Assembly: GCA_021830925.1 (NCBI GenBank)
Contig: JAKBNS010000123.1
Coordinates: 1 to 33,242 of the forward strand
DNA length: 33,242 bases
Reading direction: 5' to 3'
Origin: Pseudomonadota bacterium
GTDB taxonomy: Bacteria; Pseudomonadota; Gammaproteobacteria; Burkholderiales; Burkholderiaceae_C
The translations under genes were made by a program, and so were the position numbers. This document shows positions 9,113-16,676 of this stretch, one piece after another. The notes below the pieces were generated by a model, which made no database searches, was not told the DNA's origin, and saw only the letters and a list, made by a program, of their open reading frames with translations. Numbering within the stretch: the stretch's first letter is position 1; every line of letters begins with the position of its first letter.

Positions 9113-10348
9113 TCAGCGCGCGCCGAAGAACCAGTAGCACACGGCGATCGAGGCCAGGATGCCGGCCAGGTCGGCCAGCAGCGCGCAGGCCACGGCGTGG
9201 CGCACGCGGCGGATGCCCACGGCCCCGAAATACACCGCCAGCACGTAGAAGGTGGTCTCGGTGCTGCCCTGCATGGTGGCGGCGGTCAGCGCGGGGAAAC
9301 TGTCGACCCCGTCGTGGTGCATGGTCTCGATCAGCATGGCGCGCGCCGCGCTGCCCGAGAAGGGCTTGACCAGCGCGGTCGGCAGCGCGTCGACGAAACG
9401 CGTGTCCAGGCCCGCGTGCTGCGCCGCCCAGCGCACCGCGTGCAGGGCCATGTCGAGCGCGCCCGAGGCGCGCAGCACGCCCACCGCGCACAGCATGGCC
9501 ACCAGGTAGGGCAGCAGGTCGCGCGCCACCTCGAAGCCCTGGCGCGCGCCGTCGATGAACGCCTCGTACACGGGCACGCGGCGCCAGGCGCCGACCAGCA
9601 GGAAGGCGACGATCACGCCGAACAGCATGAGGTTGCCGGCGAGATCCGACACGCGCGCCAGCGCCGCGGCCGACAGCGAGGCCAGGCCGGCCAGCGCCGC
9701 GGCGTACACCAGCAATCCCGCGGCCATCCAGGCCAGCGCGCGCGCGTCGCGCAGCGGCAGGCGCTGCACCAGCGCCACGCTCAGCAGGCCCACCAGCGTG
9801 GAGGCGCTGGTGGCCAGCAGGATGGGCAGGAACACCAGGGTCGGATCGCTCGCACCCTGCTGCGCCCGGTACATGAAGATACTCACCGGCAGCAGGGTCA
9901 GCGAGGAGGCGTTGAGCACCAGGAACAGGATCTGCGCGTTGCTCGCGGTGTCGGCGCTGGGGTTGAGCCCCTGCAACTCGCGCATGGCCTTGAGTCCGAT
10001 GGGCGTGGCGGCATTGTCCAGGCCGAGCATGTTGGCGGCCATGTTCAGGGTGATCAGGCCCAGCGCCGGGTGGCCGCGCGGCACCTCGGGCATGAGGCGC
10101 GCGAACAGCGGGCCCAGTGCGCGCGCCATCGCCTGCACCAGCTGGGCACGCTCGGCGATGGCCAGCAGGCCCAGCCACAGCGTCAGGGTGCCGAACAGCA
10201 GCACCATCACGTCCACCGAAAGCCGGGCCATCGCGAACAGGCTGGCCACGATGGCGGCGAACACCCCGGCATCGCCGCCGATCAGCCAGCGCCCGGCCGC
10301 GGCCGCCGCCGCGACCAGGAACAGGCCGAGCCACAGGCGGTTGAGCAT
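9113..10348 (-). CDS. Fused SpmA-SpmB-like nucleoside recognition (Gate) domain membrane protein
   Basis: The 411-residue protein is strongly hydrophobic with roughly 9-11 predicted spans and two Gate/nucleoside-recognition domains. The N-terminal half resembles Bacillus SpmA (GLITLNMAANMLGLDNAATPIGLKAM), and the C-terminal half resembles SpmB (YEAFIDGARQGFEVARDLLPYLVAMLCAVGVLRASGAL, PTALVKPFSGSAARAMLIET, MQGSTETTFYVLAVYFGAVGI). In sporulating Firmicutes these are separate proteins needed for spore core dehydration; fused forms are common in non-spore-forming Proteobacteria, where the role is unknown and transport is supposed. It starts 18 nt after the helicase stop on the same strand, so the two are probably co-transcribed. 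Family call firm, function open. Confidence 0.9.
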   Translation of the reverse strand: MLNRLWLGLFLVAAAAAAGRWLIGGDAGVFAAIVASLFAMARLSVDVMVLLFGTLTLWLGLLAIAERAQLVQAMARALGPLFARLMPEVPRGHPALGLITLNMAANMLGLDNAATPIGLKAMRELQGLNPSADTASNAQILFLVLNASSLTLLPVSIFMYRAQQGASDPTLVFLPILLATSASTLVGLLSVALVQRLPLRDARALAWMAAGLLVYAAALAGLASLSAAALARVSDLAGNLMLFGVIVAFLLVGAWRRVPVYEAFIDGARQGFEVARDLLPYLVAMLCAVGVLRASGALDMALHAVRWAAQHAGLDTRFVDALPTALVKPFSGSAARAMLIETMHHDGVDSFPALTAATMQGSTETTFYVLAVYFGAVGIRRVRHAVACALLADLAGILASIAVCYWFFGAR

Positions 10349-10366
10349 GCTGCCGGCGCCGGCGTT

Positions 10367-12358
10367 TCAGCGTTCCTGCTTGCGCCGCGGCGCGGAGGGC
10401 TTGGCACGCGGCGCGGCGCCGCGCGCGGGCGGCCGCGCGGAGGCCCCTGCACGCGGCGATTCCCTGCGCGCCGAATCCTTGTACGAGGACTCCTTGTACG
10501 ACGACTCCTTGCGCGGGGCGCCGGCGGCGGCCTCCTCGGCCGGCGCGAGCTGCAGCGGCCGCCCCAGCACGCGCAGGCGTTGCAGCATGCGCAGCACGTC
10601 GCGCGGCATGTCGGCCGGCAATTCCACCAGGCTGTAGTCGCGGCGAATCGCGATGTTGCCGATGCGGCTGTTGTCCAGCCCGGTCTCGTTGGCGATGGCG
10701 CCCACCAGGTTGCGCACCTCCACGCCGTGCTCGCGCCCGATCTCCACGCGGTAGGTGCACAGCGCGCCCGGAGCGGCGCGTCGGCGGCGCGGATGCTCGT
10801 CGTCCCCCTGTGCGGCACGCGTCTGCTCGAAGTCCGACAAGGCCTGCTCGGCCAATTGCTCCAGGCTGCGCGGCGCGCCGGCCGGCGCTTGCCGGGGCGG
10901 ACGCGGCGCGGGCGTCTCGCCCGCCGCTCGCGCCTCGCGCACGGCGCGGCTCTCGTAGGGTTCGCGCATCGCGCGCGGTCGCGCGGCCGCCTCCTCGGGG
11001 CCCAGCAGCAAGGGCTTGCCGCCCTGCAGCAGGCTGGCCAGCGCGGCCGCGATCTCCAGCGCCGGCACATTGTGTTCGCGCTCGTAGCGCTCGATCAGCG
11101 CCTGGTACGGGCGCAGCGCCTCATCCTGCTCGCGGGCCTCGCTGATGCGCTCGAAAAAGCGCTCGGTGCGCCGGTCGTTCACGGCCTCGACGCTGGGAAG
11201 CTGCATCGGCTCGATGCGCTGGCGCGTGGCGCGCTCGATGGCCTGCAGCAGGTAGCGCTCGCGCGGCGTGACGAACAGGATCGCCTGCCCGCTGCGCCCG
11301 GCCCGCCCGGTGCGCCCGATGCGGTGCACGTAGGACTCGGTGTCGGTGGGGATGTCGTAGTTCACCACGTGGCTGATGCGATCGACGTCCAGGCCGCGCG
11401 CGGCCACGTCGGTGGCCACCAGGATGTCCACCTGGCCGTCCTTGAGACGCTGCACCGTGCGCTCGCGCTGCGCCTGCTGGATGTCGCCGTTGAGCGCGGC
11501 GGTGGCGAAGCCGCGGGCGGCCAGCTTTTCCGCCAGTTCCTCGGTGGCCACCTTGGTACGCGCGAACACGATCATGGCCTCGAAGGTCTCGACTTCCAGG
11601 ATGCGGGTCAGTGCGTCGAGCTTGTGCATGCCGCTGACCATCCAGTAGCGCTGCTGCACGCCCGACGCGGTGCGCGTGCGGGCCTTGATGGTGATCTGCG
11701 CCGGCTCGCGCAGGTGGCGCTGCGCGATGGCGCGGATGGCGGTGGGCATGGTCGCCGAGAACAGCGCCACCTGGCGCTGCGGGGGCGTGCTGGCGAGGAT
11801 GCGCTCGACGTCGTCGATGAATCCCATGCGCAGCATCTCGTCGGCCTCGTCGAGCACCAGGTGGCGCAACGAATCGAGCTTGAGGGTGCCACGGTCGAGG
11901 TGATCGATGATGCGCCCCGGCGTGCCCACCACGACCTGGGCGCCGCGGCGCAGCGCGGCCAGCTGCGGGGTGTAGCTCTGGCCGCCGTACACGGGCAGCA
12001 CGTGGAAACCACTCAGGTGGGAGGCGTAGCGCGAAAAGGCCTCGGCCACCTGGATCGCGAGCTCGCGTGTGGGCGCCAGCACCAGCGCCTGGGTCTCGCG
12101 GCGCGCCGGGTCCACGCGCGCCAGGATGGGCAGCGCGAAGGCCGCGGTCTTGCCGGTGCCGGTCTGCGCCTGGCCCAGCACGTCGCGCCCCTCCAGCAGC
12201 GGCGGGATGGTCGCCGCCTGGATGGGCGAAGGGCTCTCGTAGCCCACGTCGCGCAAGGCGCGCAGCAAGGCCTCGGGAAGGCCGAGGTCGGCAAACGCGA
12301 CGCCCGCCTCGGAAGGCTGGTCGTCGGAGACGGGGGACGGGGATTCGACGTCGGACAT
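10367..12358 (-). CDS. deaD: DEAD-box ATP-dependent RNA helicase (DeaD/CsdA type)
   Basis: The 663-residue protein unwinds structured RNA, typically in ribosome assembly or cold shock. Motifs run in order: Phe22 and the Q motif (SPSPIQAATIP), Walker A AQTGTGKT (64-71), PTRELA, TPGR, DEAD in VLDEADEML, SAT, and HRIGRTGRAGRSG. A C-terminal RRM-like DbpA/CsdA domain follows (YRVEIGREHGVEVRNLVGAIANETGL ... IAIRRDYSLVELP), as in CsdA/DeaD. The tail is Arg/Ser/Ala/Pro-rich and holds a short tandem repeat (KESSYKESSYKDS). The ATG at 12358 is chosen because upstream codons are low-complexity and a terminator for the next gene lies at 12437-12463. It leads a two-gene unit with the spmAB-like gene. Confidence 0.93.
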   Translation of the reverse strand: MSDVESPSPVSDDQPSEAGVAFADLGLPEALLRALRDVGYESPSPIQAATIPPLLEGRDVLGQAQTGTGKTAAFALPILARVDPARRETQALVLAPTRELAIQVAEAFSRYASHLSGFHVLPVYGGQSYTPQLAALRRGAQVVVGTPGRIIDHLDRGTLKLDSLRHLVLDEADEMLRMGFIDDVERILASTPPQRQVALFSATMPTAIRAIAQRHLREPAQITIKARTRTASGVQQRYWMVSGMHKLDALTRILEVETFEAMIVFARTKVATEELAEKLAARGFATAALNGDIQQAQRERTVQRLKDGQVDILVATDVAARGLDVDRISHVVNYDIPTDTESYVHRIGRTGRAGRSGQAILFVTPRERYLLQAIERATRQRIEPMQLPSVEAVNDRRTERFFERISEAREQDEALRPYQALIERYEREHNVPALEIAAALASLLQGGKPLLLGPEEAAARPRAMREPYESRAVREARAAGETPAPRPPRQAPAGAPRSLEQLAEQALSDFEQTRAAQGDDEHPRRRRAAPGALCTYRVEIGREHGVEVRNLVGAIANETGLDNSRIGNIAIRRDYSLVELPADMPRDVLRMLQRLRVLGRPLQLAPAEEAAAGAPRKESSYKESSYKDSARRESPRAGASARPPARGAAPRAKPSAPRRKQER

Positions 12359-12436
12359 GAGTGCGAGACAGGGACTTGGCCCGACATTGTGCGCCACCCG
12401 CACCCGCGATGGGCCGGAGCCCGGTGCGCGACGGGC

Positions 12437-12463
12437 AAAAAAATGCCAAGCACGCGGCTTGGC
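12437..12463 (-). terminator. Rho-independent terminator for the small exported-protein gene
   Basis: Read on the minus strand, GCCAAGC (complement 12457-12463), a CGCGT loop and GCTTGGC (complement 12445-12451) form a perfect 7-bp stem followed by ATT TTT TT-type U-run (seven A on the plus strand at 12437-12443). It lies 61 bp downstream of the 79-residue gene and 79 bp upstream of the helicase start, so it separates the two transcripts and supports the small gene as a true transcription unit. Confidence 0.88.
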
Positions 12464-12524
12464 CAAGGGGGGACGGGAGCCTGGCGGTGCCTTCGGGCAC
12501 CCCCGGGCGATGTTCGTGGCGGGA

Positions 12525-12764
12525 TCAGTGCATGACGCCGCCGCTGCCCGGCTTGCCTTGCGCCGGGGAGGGGGAATTCGTGGCCTGCTCGTGCCCGACG
12601 GCGGCACGCGCCGGGGCCGGCGTGGTGGCCTGCGCTTGTGCCTGCGCTTCGGCCTGCGCGCCGGGCGCCGGCTGTTCCGGGGGCATGCCCGCCGCCCGCG
12701 CACCCGCCCATGCACAGCAGCCCGCCAGTGCGATGGTCAAGGTCCTCGAGCGAAACTGGATCAT
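12525..12764 (-). CDS. Small exported Ala/Pro/Gln-rich hypothetical protein
   Basis: The 79-residue frame starts at ATG (complement 12762-12764) with an AAGGAG ribosome site about 8 nt upstream. Residues 1-26 read as a signal peptide: MIQFRSR, then LTIALAGCCAWAGARAAG, with a likely cut near ARA-AG. A Cys pair in the hydrophobic core could suggest lipidation, but the residues before it (LAGC) fit a lipobox only loosely well, so both Sec and lipoprotein fates are possible. The mature part is short, disordered-looking and Ala/Gln/Pro-rich, with an (Gln-Ala) repeat AEAQAQAQA. I recognise no family. It has its own terminator and lies between the helicase and the GlrKR operon. The good ribosome site and terminator make it likely real. 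Confidence 0.65.
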   Translation of the reverse strand: MIQFRSRTLTIALAGCCAWAGARAAGMPPEQPAPGAQAEAQAQAQATTPAPARAAVGHEQATNSPSPAQGKPGSGGVMH

Positions 12765-12850
12765 GGTCGGAACTCCTTGCGGTCGCGGCCCCGGTCGGGA
12801 AGGACACCCGCCTCTGGGCCTGCACCCCAGTAGGAGCAATCGCCGTGCCA

Positions 12851-13028
12851 GGAAAATTTTTCCCCACGATATCAGCAACTTGGACCATCCACCCCGCGAG
12901 ACGCCCGGATCACGAGCTCGATCCGCAGGGTGCCGGGCACCGGTTTTGTCGCCAGGAGCCGACGCTTTGGGCCCCCATGGCCCAAATCGCCGCCGTTACT
13001 GGAGTTTTTTGTCGCCGATCGGCGACAA
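12851..13028. other. Non-coding block with three palindromes between the small exported gene and glrR
   Basis: The 298-bp gap 12765-13062 holds several perfect or near-perfect inverted repeats: GGAAAATTTTTCC at 12851-12863; TTTGGGCC/GGCCCAAA at 12966-12973 and 12979-12986 with a 5-nt loop; and a 20-bp perfect palindrome at 13009-13028 (core GTCGCCGATCGGCGAC). A TTTTGTCGCC 10-mer occurs both near 12943 and near 13007. None is followed by a U-run in the sense of glrR, so they are not classical intrinsic terminators. They may be operator sites or a small RNA; nothing here recognises a known RNA family. Confidence 0.55.
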
Positions 13029-13062
13029 CCCGACCGGGCCCGCGACCGGCACGGGCAACCGT

Positions 13063-14412
13063 TCAATCGGTCTGCTTGAAAAGCGCGGGCGAGAGTTCGT
13101 GCTTTTGCAGCAGGCGGTAGAACTCCGTGCGGTTGCGCTGCGCCAGGCGCGCGGCCTCGGACACCTGGCCCGCGGTGACCTTCATCAACTGGATGAGATA
13201 GTCGCGCTCGAAACGGTCCTTGGCCTCGGCGTAGCTGAGGATTTCCACCGGCTTGTTGCGCAGGGCGCGGGTCACCAGCGCCGCCGGGATGCGCACCGTC
13301 GTGCACAGCGCGCAACACTGCTCCACCACGTTCATCAACTGGCGCACGTTGCCGGGCCAGTCGTAGCGCATCAGCACCTCCATCGCGTCGGATGCGAAGC
13401 CGACCACGTGGCGCCCGTGCTTGGGCCCCAGGGTACCGACGAAATGCTGCGCCAGCGCGGCGATGTCCTCGCGGCGCTCTCGCAGCGGGGGAATGTGCAG
13501 ATTGACCACGTTGAGCCGGTAGTACAGGTCCTCGCGGAAGCTCTGCTCGGCGATCAGCAACTCCAGGTCGCGGTGGGTGGCGGACACGATGCGAACGTCC
13601 ACCGCCACGGCCTGCTGGCTGCCCAGCGGACGCACCTCGCGCTCCTGCAGAACGCGCAGCAGCTTGGCCTGCAGGGCCACCGGCATGTCGCCGATCTCGT
13701 CGAGGAACACCGTGCCGCCCTGCGCGCTCTGGAACAGACCCTTGCGGGCGACGTCGGCACCGGTGAACGCGCCCTTGACGTGCCCGAACAGTTCGGACTC
13801 CAGCAAGGCCTCGGGGATCGCCGCGCAGTTGATCGCCACGAAAGGTCCGTTGCGCCGCGGACTGGCCTCGTGCACGGCACGCGCCAGCATTTCCTTGCCG
13901 GTGCCCGACTCGCCCTGGATCAGCACGTTGGCCTGGCTGCCACCGACCAGCACCACTTCGTCGAGCAGCGCCGCCATCAAGGGGCTCGCGGTGACGATGC
14001 CGGCCAGGCGCGGCTCGCCCGCGGCCGGCTGGCCCGCCGCACCCTCGCCCACCGCACGGTGCAACAGGTCCAGCAGTTCCGGAGACTCGAAGGGCTTGGT
14101 GAGATAGCCGAACACGCCGCGCTGGGCCGCCGAGACGGCGTCGGGAATCGTGCCGTGGGCGGTCAGGATGATCACCGGCAGCGAGGGGTCGGACTCGTGG
14201 ATGCGCTCGAACAGGGCCTGGCCGTCCATGCCCGGCATGCGCAGGTCGGTGATCACCGCGCGCGGACGCGCCACCGCCAGACGTGCCAGCGCCTGCTCGC
14301 CGCTGCTCGCCAGCACCGGCCGGTAGCCGGCCGAGCGCAGGCGCATGTCCAGCAGGCGCAGCAGGTCGGCGTCGTCGTCGACCACGAGCACGCTGGCTGA
14401 CGACTCGCTCAT
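13063..14412 (-). CDS. glrR: Sigma54-dependent response regulator (GlrR/QseF type)
   Basis: The 449-residue protein has a receiver domain at 5-120 with acidic pocket DDD (12-14) and phospho-acceptor Asp56 in VITDLRMPG, an AAA+ domain at about 140-375 with Walker A GESGTGKE, the sigma54-contact loop GAFTGA (214-219) and GTVFLDEIGDMP, and a Fis-type helix-turn-helix at the C-terminus (GQVSEAARLAQRNRTEFYRLLQKH). Such proteins activate RNA polymerase-sigma54 promoters when phosphorylated; GlrR controls glmY in enterobacteria, but targets here are unknown. The start codon overlaps the stop of the QseG-like gene by 4 nt (ATGA), and the kinase lies just upstream, so the three form one operon. The assignment to GlrR over other NtrC-family members rests on that gene order. 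Confidence 0.9.
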   Translation of the reverse strand: MSESSASVLVVDDDADLLRLLDMRLRSAGYRPVLASSGEQALARLAVARPRAVITDLRMPGMDGQALFERIHESDPSLPVIILTAHGTIPDAVSAAQRGVFGYLTKPFESPELLDLLHRAVGEGAAGQPAAGEPRLAGIVTASPLMAALLDEVVLVGGSQANVLIQGESGTGKEMLARAVHEASPRRNGPFVAINCAAIPEALLESELFGHVKGAFTGADVARKGLFQSAQGGTVFLDEIGDMPVALQAKLLRVLQEREVRPLGSQQAVAVDVRIVSATHRDLELLIAEQSFREDLYYRLNVVNLHIPPLRERREDIAALAQHFVGTLGPKHGRHVVGFASDAMEVLMRYDWPGNVRQLMNVVEQCCALCTTVRIPAALVTRALRNKPVEILSYAEAKDRFERDYLIQLMKVTAGQVSEAARLAQRNRTEFYRLLQKHELSPALFKQTD

Positions 14413-15110
14413 CGCACGGCTCCCTTGGGCGGCGTGGGCTTCGGGGCATGCTCCTGGGTACGGCCTTGCAATTGCACCTCCAGATTCTTGATCTGGCCGA
14501 TCTTGTCCTCCAGATCGGCGGCCTTCCGGTTGGCCTTCGCGAGGTCGCCGCGCGCCTGGGCCAGTTCCACGGTCTGGCGGCTCAGGCGCTGCAGCACGCG
14601 AATGAACTGGCGGCTGGCGCGATCCTCGGTCAGGGAGTCCAGTCCTTTAAGCAATTCATGTGCCTGCGACGCCTCGTCGCTGCTCGGAGCGGCCCGCGCG
14701 ATCAGCAGATAGGCCAGCTCCAGGCGCTGCTCCGGGCGCCGGCGCGGGCCCAGCGCCTGCAGTTGCTGCTGGCGCAGATTGGCATCCGCCTGGCTCATCG
14801 CCGAGATCTCGCGCAGCATCTTGGCCACGGCATGCATGGCCAACGGACCGGTCCCGGATCGCGACTCGACGCCGGCAGGCGACAACTCCGAAGCCGTGGA
14901 GGCGGAAGGCGACGCCGTGGATACGCCGCCGGACTCCACGCCGGGAGCCGGTGCGGAGTCCGCGCGCGGCGCGCTCGTCGCCTCCGGCGCCGCCGACGCC
15001 CCGGACGGTGTTCGCGGCGCCGCGCAGGCGCCGAGCGAGACCGCGAGCACCAGGGGCAGCGCGCGCAGCGCCCGGCAGGATGCGCGTGGAACAGACGCAG
15101 GGAAGTTCAT
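14409..15110 (-). CDS. QseG/GlrX-like lipoprotein between kinase and regulator
   Basis: The 233-residue frame starts at ATG (complement 15108-15110), overlapping the kinase stop by 4 nt, and ends overlapping the glrR start by 4 nt. It opens with a lipoprotein signal: a hydrophobic stretch ALPLVLAVSLGAC with the lipid-carrying Cys at about residue 28. A Ser/Ala/Pro-rich linker to about residue 80 follows, then a helical region (LRQQQLQALGPRRRPEQRLELAYLLIARA) and a C-terminal coiled coil (QTVELAQARGDLAKANRKAADLEDKIGQIKNLEVQLQ). The position and the lipoprotein-plus-helix layout match QseG (YfhG), the outer-membrane lipoprotein that activates GlrK/QseE in enterobacteria. Sequence similarity is not obvious by eye, so the call rests mainly on gene order. 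Confidence 0.75.
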   Translation of the reverse strand: MNFPASVPRASCRALRALPLVLAVSLGACAAPRTPSGASAAPEATSAPRADSAPAPGVESGGVSTASPSASTASELSPAGVESRSGTGPLAMHAVAKMLREISAMSQADANLRQQQLQALGPRRRPEQRLELAYLLIARAAPSSDEASQAHELLKGLDSLTEDRASRQFIRVLQRLSRQTVELAQARGDLAKANRKAADLEDKIGQIKNLEVQLQGRTQEHAPKPTPPKGAVR

Positions 15111-16615
15111 GGTCGCGGGGTCTTGGGGTTCCGGGCCGGCGCCGCGAAGGCGGGCGGGACGTGGTCGTGAACATGGGGCAGGCGCACGCAGAAACAGGCG
15201 CCGCCACCCTCGGCCGGGTCGCACAGCCGGATCAACCCGCCATGCAGCACCGCGTATTCCTGCGCGATGGCCAGCCCGAGCCCGTTGCCCGGGGCGGCGC
15301 CCGCGGGCTGGCGCATGCCCTGGAAAAAGGGCTCGAACAGGTGCTCGCGGTCCTGCTCGGCGACGCCGGGGCCTTGGTCGCAGACGCTGACCGTGACGCC
15401 CTCGTCGTCGTCGCGCAGGCGAATGCGCACGATGCCCGCCGCCGGGCTGAAGCGCATGGCGTTGATCAACAGATTCTCGAACAGCGTGTCGAGCTTTCCC
15501 TGGTCGGCCTGCAGGGGCCCGGCCTCGCCGTCGATGCGCACTGCGACATGCTTGGCGCGCAGTGCCAGCTCATTGCGCCGCACCAGCGAGCCCAGCAGCT
15601 CCTTCAGGTCCACGCCGGCCGACACCAGCGGATCCAGCCGGCGCTGCGCCCGGCTGTAGTCGATGAGGTTCTCGATGCGCTGCTGGAGATCGCGCGCATT
15701 GCCGCGCATGATGGTTCCGATCTCGCGCTGCTGGGCGCTCAGCGGCCCTGCCACGCCGTCCATCAGCAACTCGACGCCCTCGCGCAGCGAGGCCAGCGGA
15801 GTCTTCAGTTCATGGGACACGTGGCGCAGGAAGCGCTGCTTCTGCTCGTCGGTCTCGCGCAGACGCCGGCGCAGCCAGTCCAGCTGATGCCCGAGTTGCA
15901 CCAGGTCGCGCGGTCCGCGCACCTGCGGCTGGGGTTGCAGATCCCCGGCGCCGAGCTTGCGGATGGCCTGGTCGATCTGGCGCAGCGGACGGGTCAGCAC
16001 CCACGACAGCAGCGCCGCGATGAGCACCGAAAGCAGCAGCGCGGCGCCGGCCTGCAGCAGCAGCGCCGCGCGCAGCGTGCGCGACTGGCGCCCCAGGGCG
16101 CTGACCTGGCGGTCGACCAGCACGTTGCCCGCGCCCAGGACATGGTCGATGCTGGCGGCCAATGCGGCGAAGCGCGGGGCAAAGGCGTCGAAGCGCGGCA
16201 AGTCCGCCGGACCCGCGCCGCTGAGTTCGTCGTACAGCGCCGCCTCGCTGGCGCCGATGCTCTGCAGCCGGGATTGTTCCTGCGCGTCGAAGGGCATGGC
16301 GCTCAGGGTGCGCAGCTCTGCCTGCAGCGCGCGGTGCGCGTCGCGCATGCCCACGCGCAACTGTGGATCCTGCAGCACGTAGTACTGACCGGCGGCGCGT
16401 TGCAGCGCGGACAGGTCCTCGGACATCTGACGCGTGGTGCGCGTGACGTCGACGGTGATGCGGATCGCCTCGCGCGTCTGCAGTGCCAGGCGCTGCTGCG
16501 CGTAGGCCGTGTAGATCATGCCCACCACCAGCGGCAGCATGACCAGCGCGAAGGCGGTCAGCAACAGCGCATGGAAGGAACGCGGATACGGAGGAGACGG
16601 AGACTTCAGTGGCAT
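15107..16615 (-). CDS. glrK: Sensor histidine kinase (GlrK/QseE type)
   Basis: The 502-residue kinase has two membrane spans (about 17-38, ALLLTAFALVMLPLVVGMIYTAY, and about 193-212, LLLQAGAALLLSVLIAALLSWVL) around a helical periplasmic sensor of ~150 residues. A HAMP domain follows (RPLRQIDQAIRKLGAGDLQP), then the dimerisation helix with phospho-acceptor His268 in RHVSHELKTPLASLREG. The ATPase domain shows the N box FENLLINAMRFSP, G1 DQGPGV, F box LFEPFFQG and G2 GNGLGLAIA. I use the ATG at 16615; ATG 16627 and GTG 16636 are alternatives, and a CAGGGT near 16630 is a poor ribosome site. It leads the kinase - lipoprotein - regulator operon; the gene order and the helical sensor support GlrK/QseE. 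The signal is unknown. Confidence 0.88.
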   Translation of the reverse strand: MPLKSPSPPYPRSFHALLLTAFALVMLPLVVGMIYTAYAQQRLALQTREAIRITVDVTRTTRQMSEDLSALQRAAGQYYVLQDPQLRVGMRDAHRALQAELRTLSAMPFDAQEQSRLQSIGASEAALYDELSGAGPADLPRFDAFAPRFAALAASIDHVLGAGNVLVDRQVSALGRQSRTLRAALLLQAGAALLLSVLIAALLSWVLTRPLRQIDQAIRKLGAGDLQPQPQVRGPRDLVQLGHQLDWLRRRLRETDEQKQRFLRHVSHELKTPLASLREGVELLMDGVAGPLSAQQREIGTIMRGNARDLQQRIENLIDYSRAQRRLDPLVSAGVDLKELLGSLVRRNELALRAKHVAVRIDGEAGPLQADQGKLDTLFENLLINAMRFSPAAGIVRIRLRDDDEGVTVSVCDQGPGVAEQDREHLFEPFFQGMRQPAGAAPGNGLGLAIAQEYAVLHGGLIRLCDPAEGGGACFCVRLPHVHDHVPPAFAAPARNPKTPRP

Positions 16616-16676
16616 GGACGACAACATACCCTGCACGGCGCGCCACCAGGGTTGCTCGGGCCCATTATCCCCGGCT

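Noticed and set aside
9197-12535. A 1112-codon open frame on the plus strand
   Set aside because: It runs antisense through the spmAB-like and helicase genes, is composed of Arg/Gln/His/Gly/Ala-rich low-complexity sequence, and has no recognisable domain. Long antisense frames are expected at this GC content.
13005-13028. The 20-bp palindrome as the glrR terminator
   Set aside because: The T-run lies on the plus strand before the palindrome, which on the glrR (minus) strand gives an A-run, not a U-run, after the stem.
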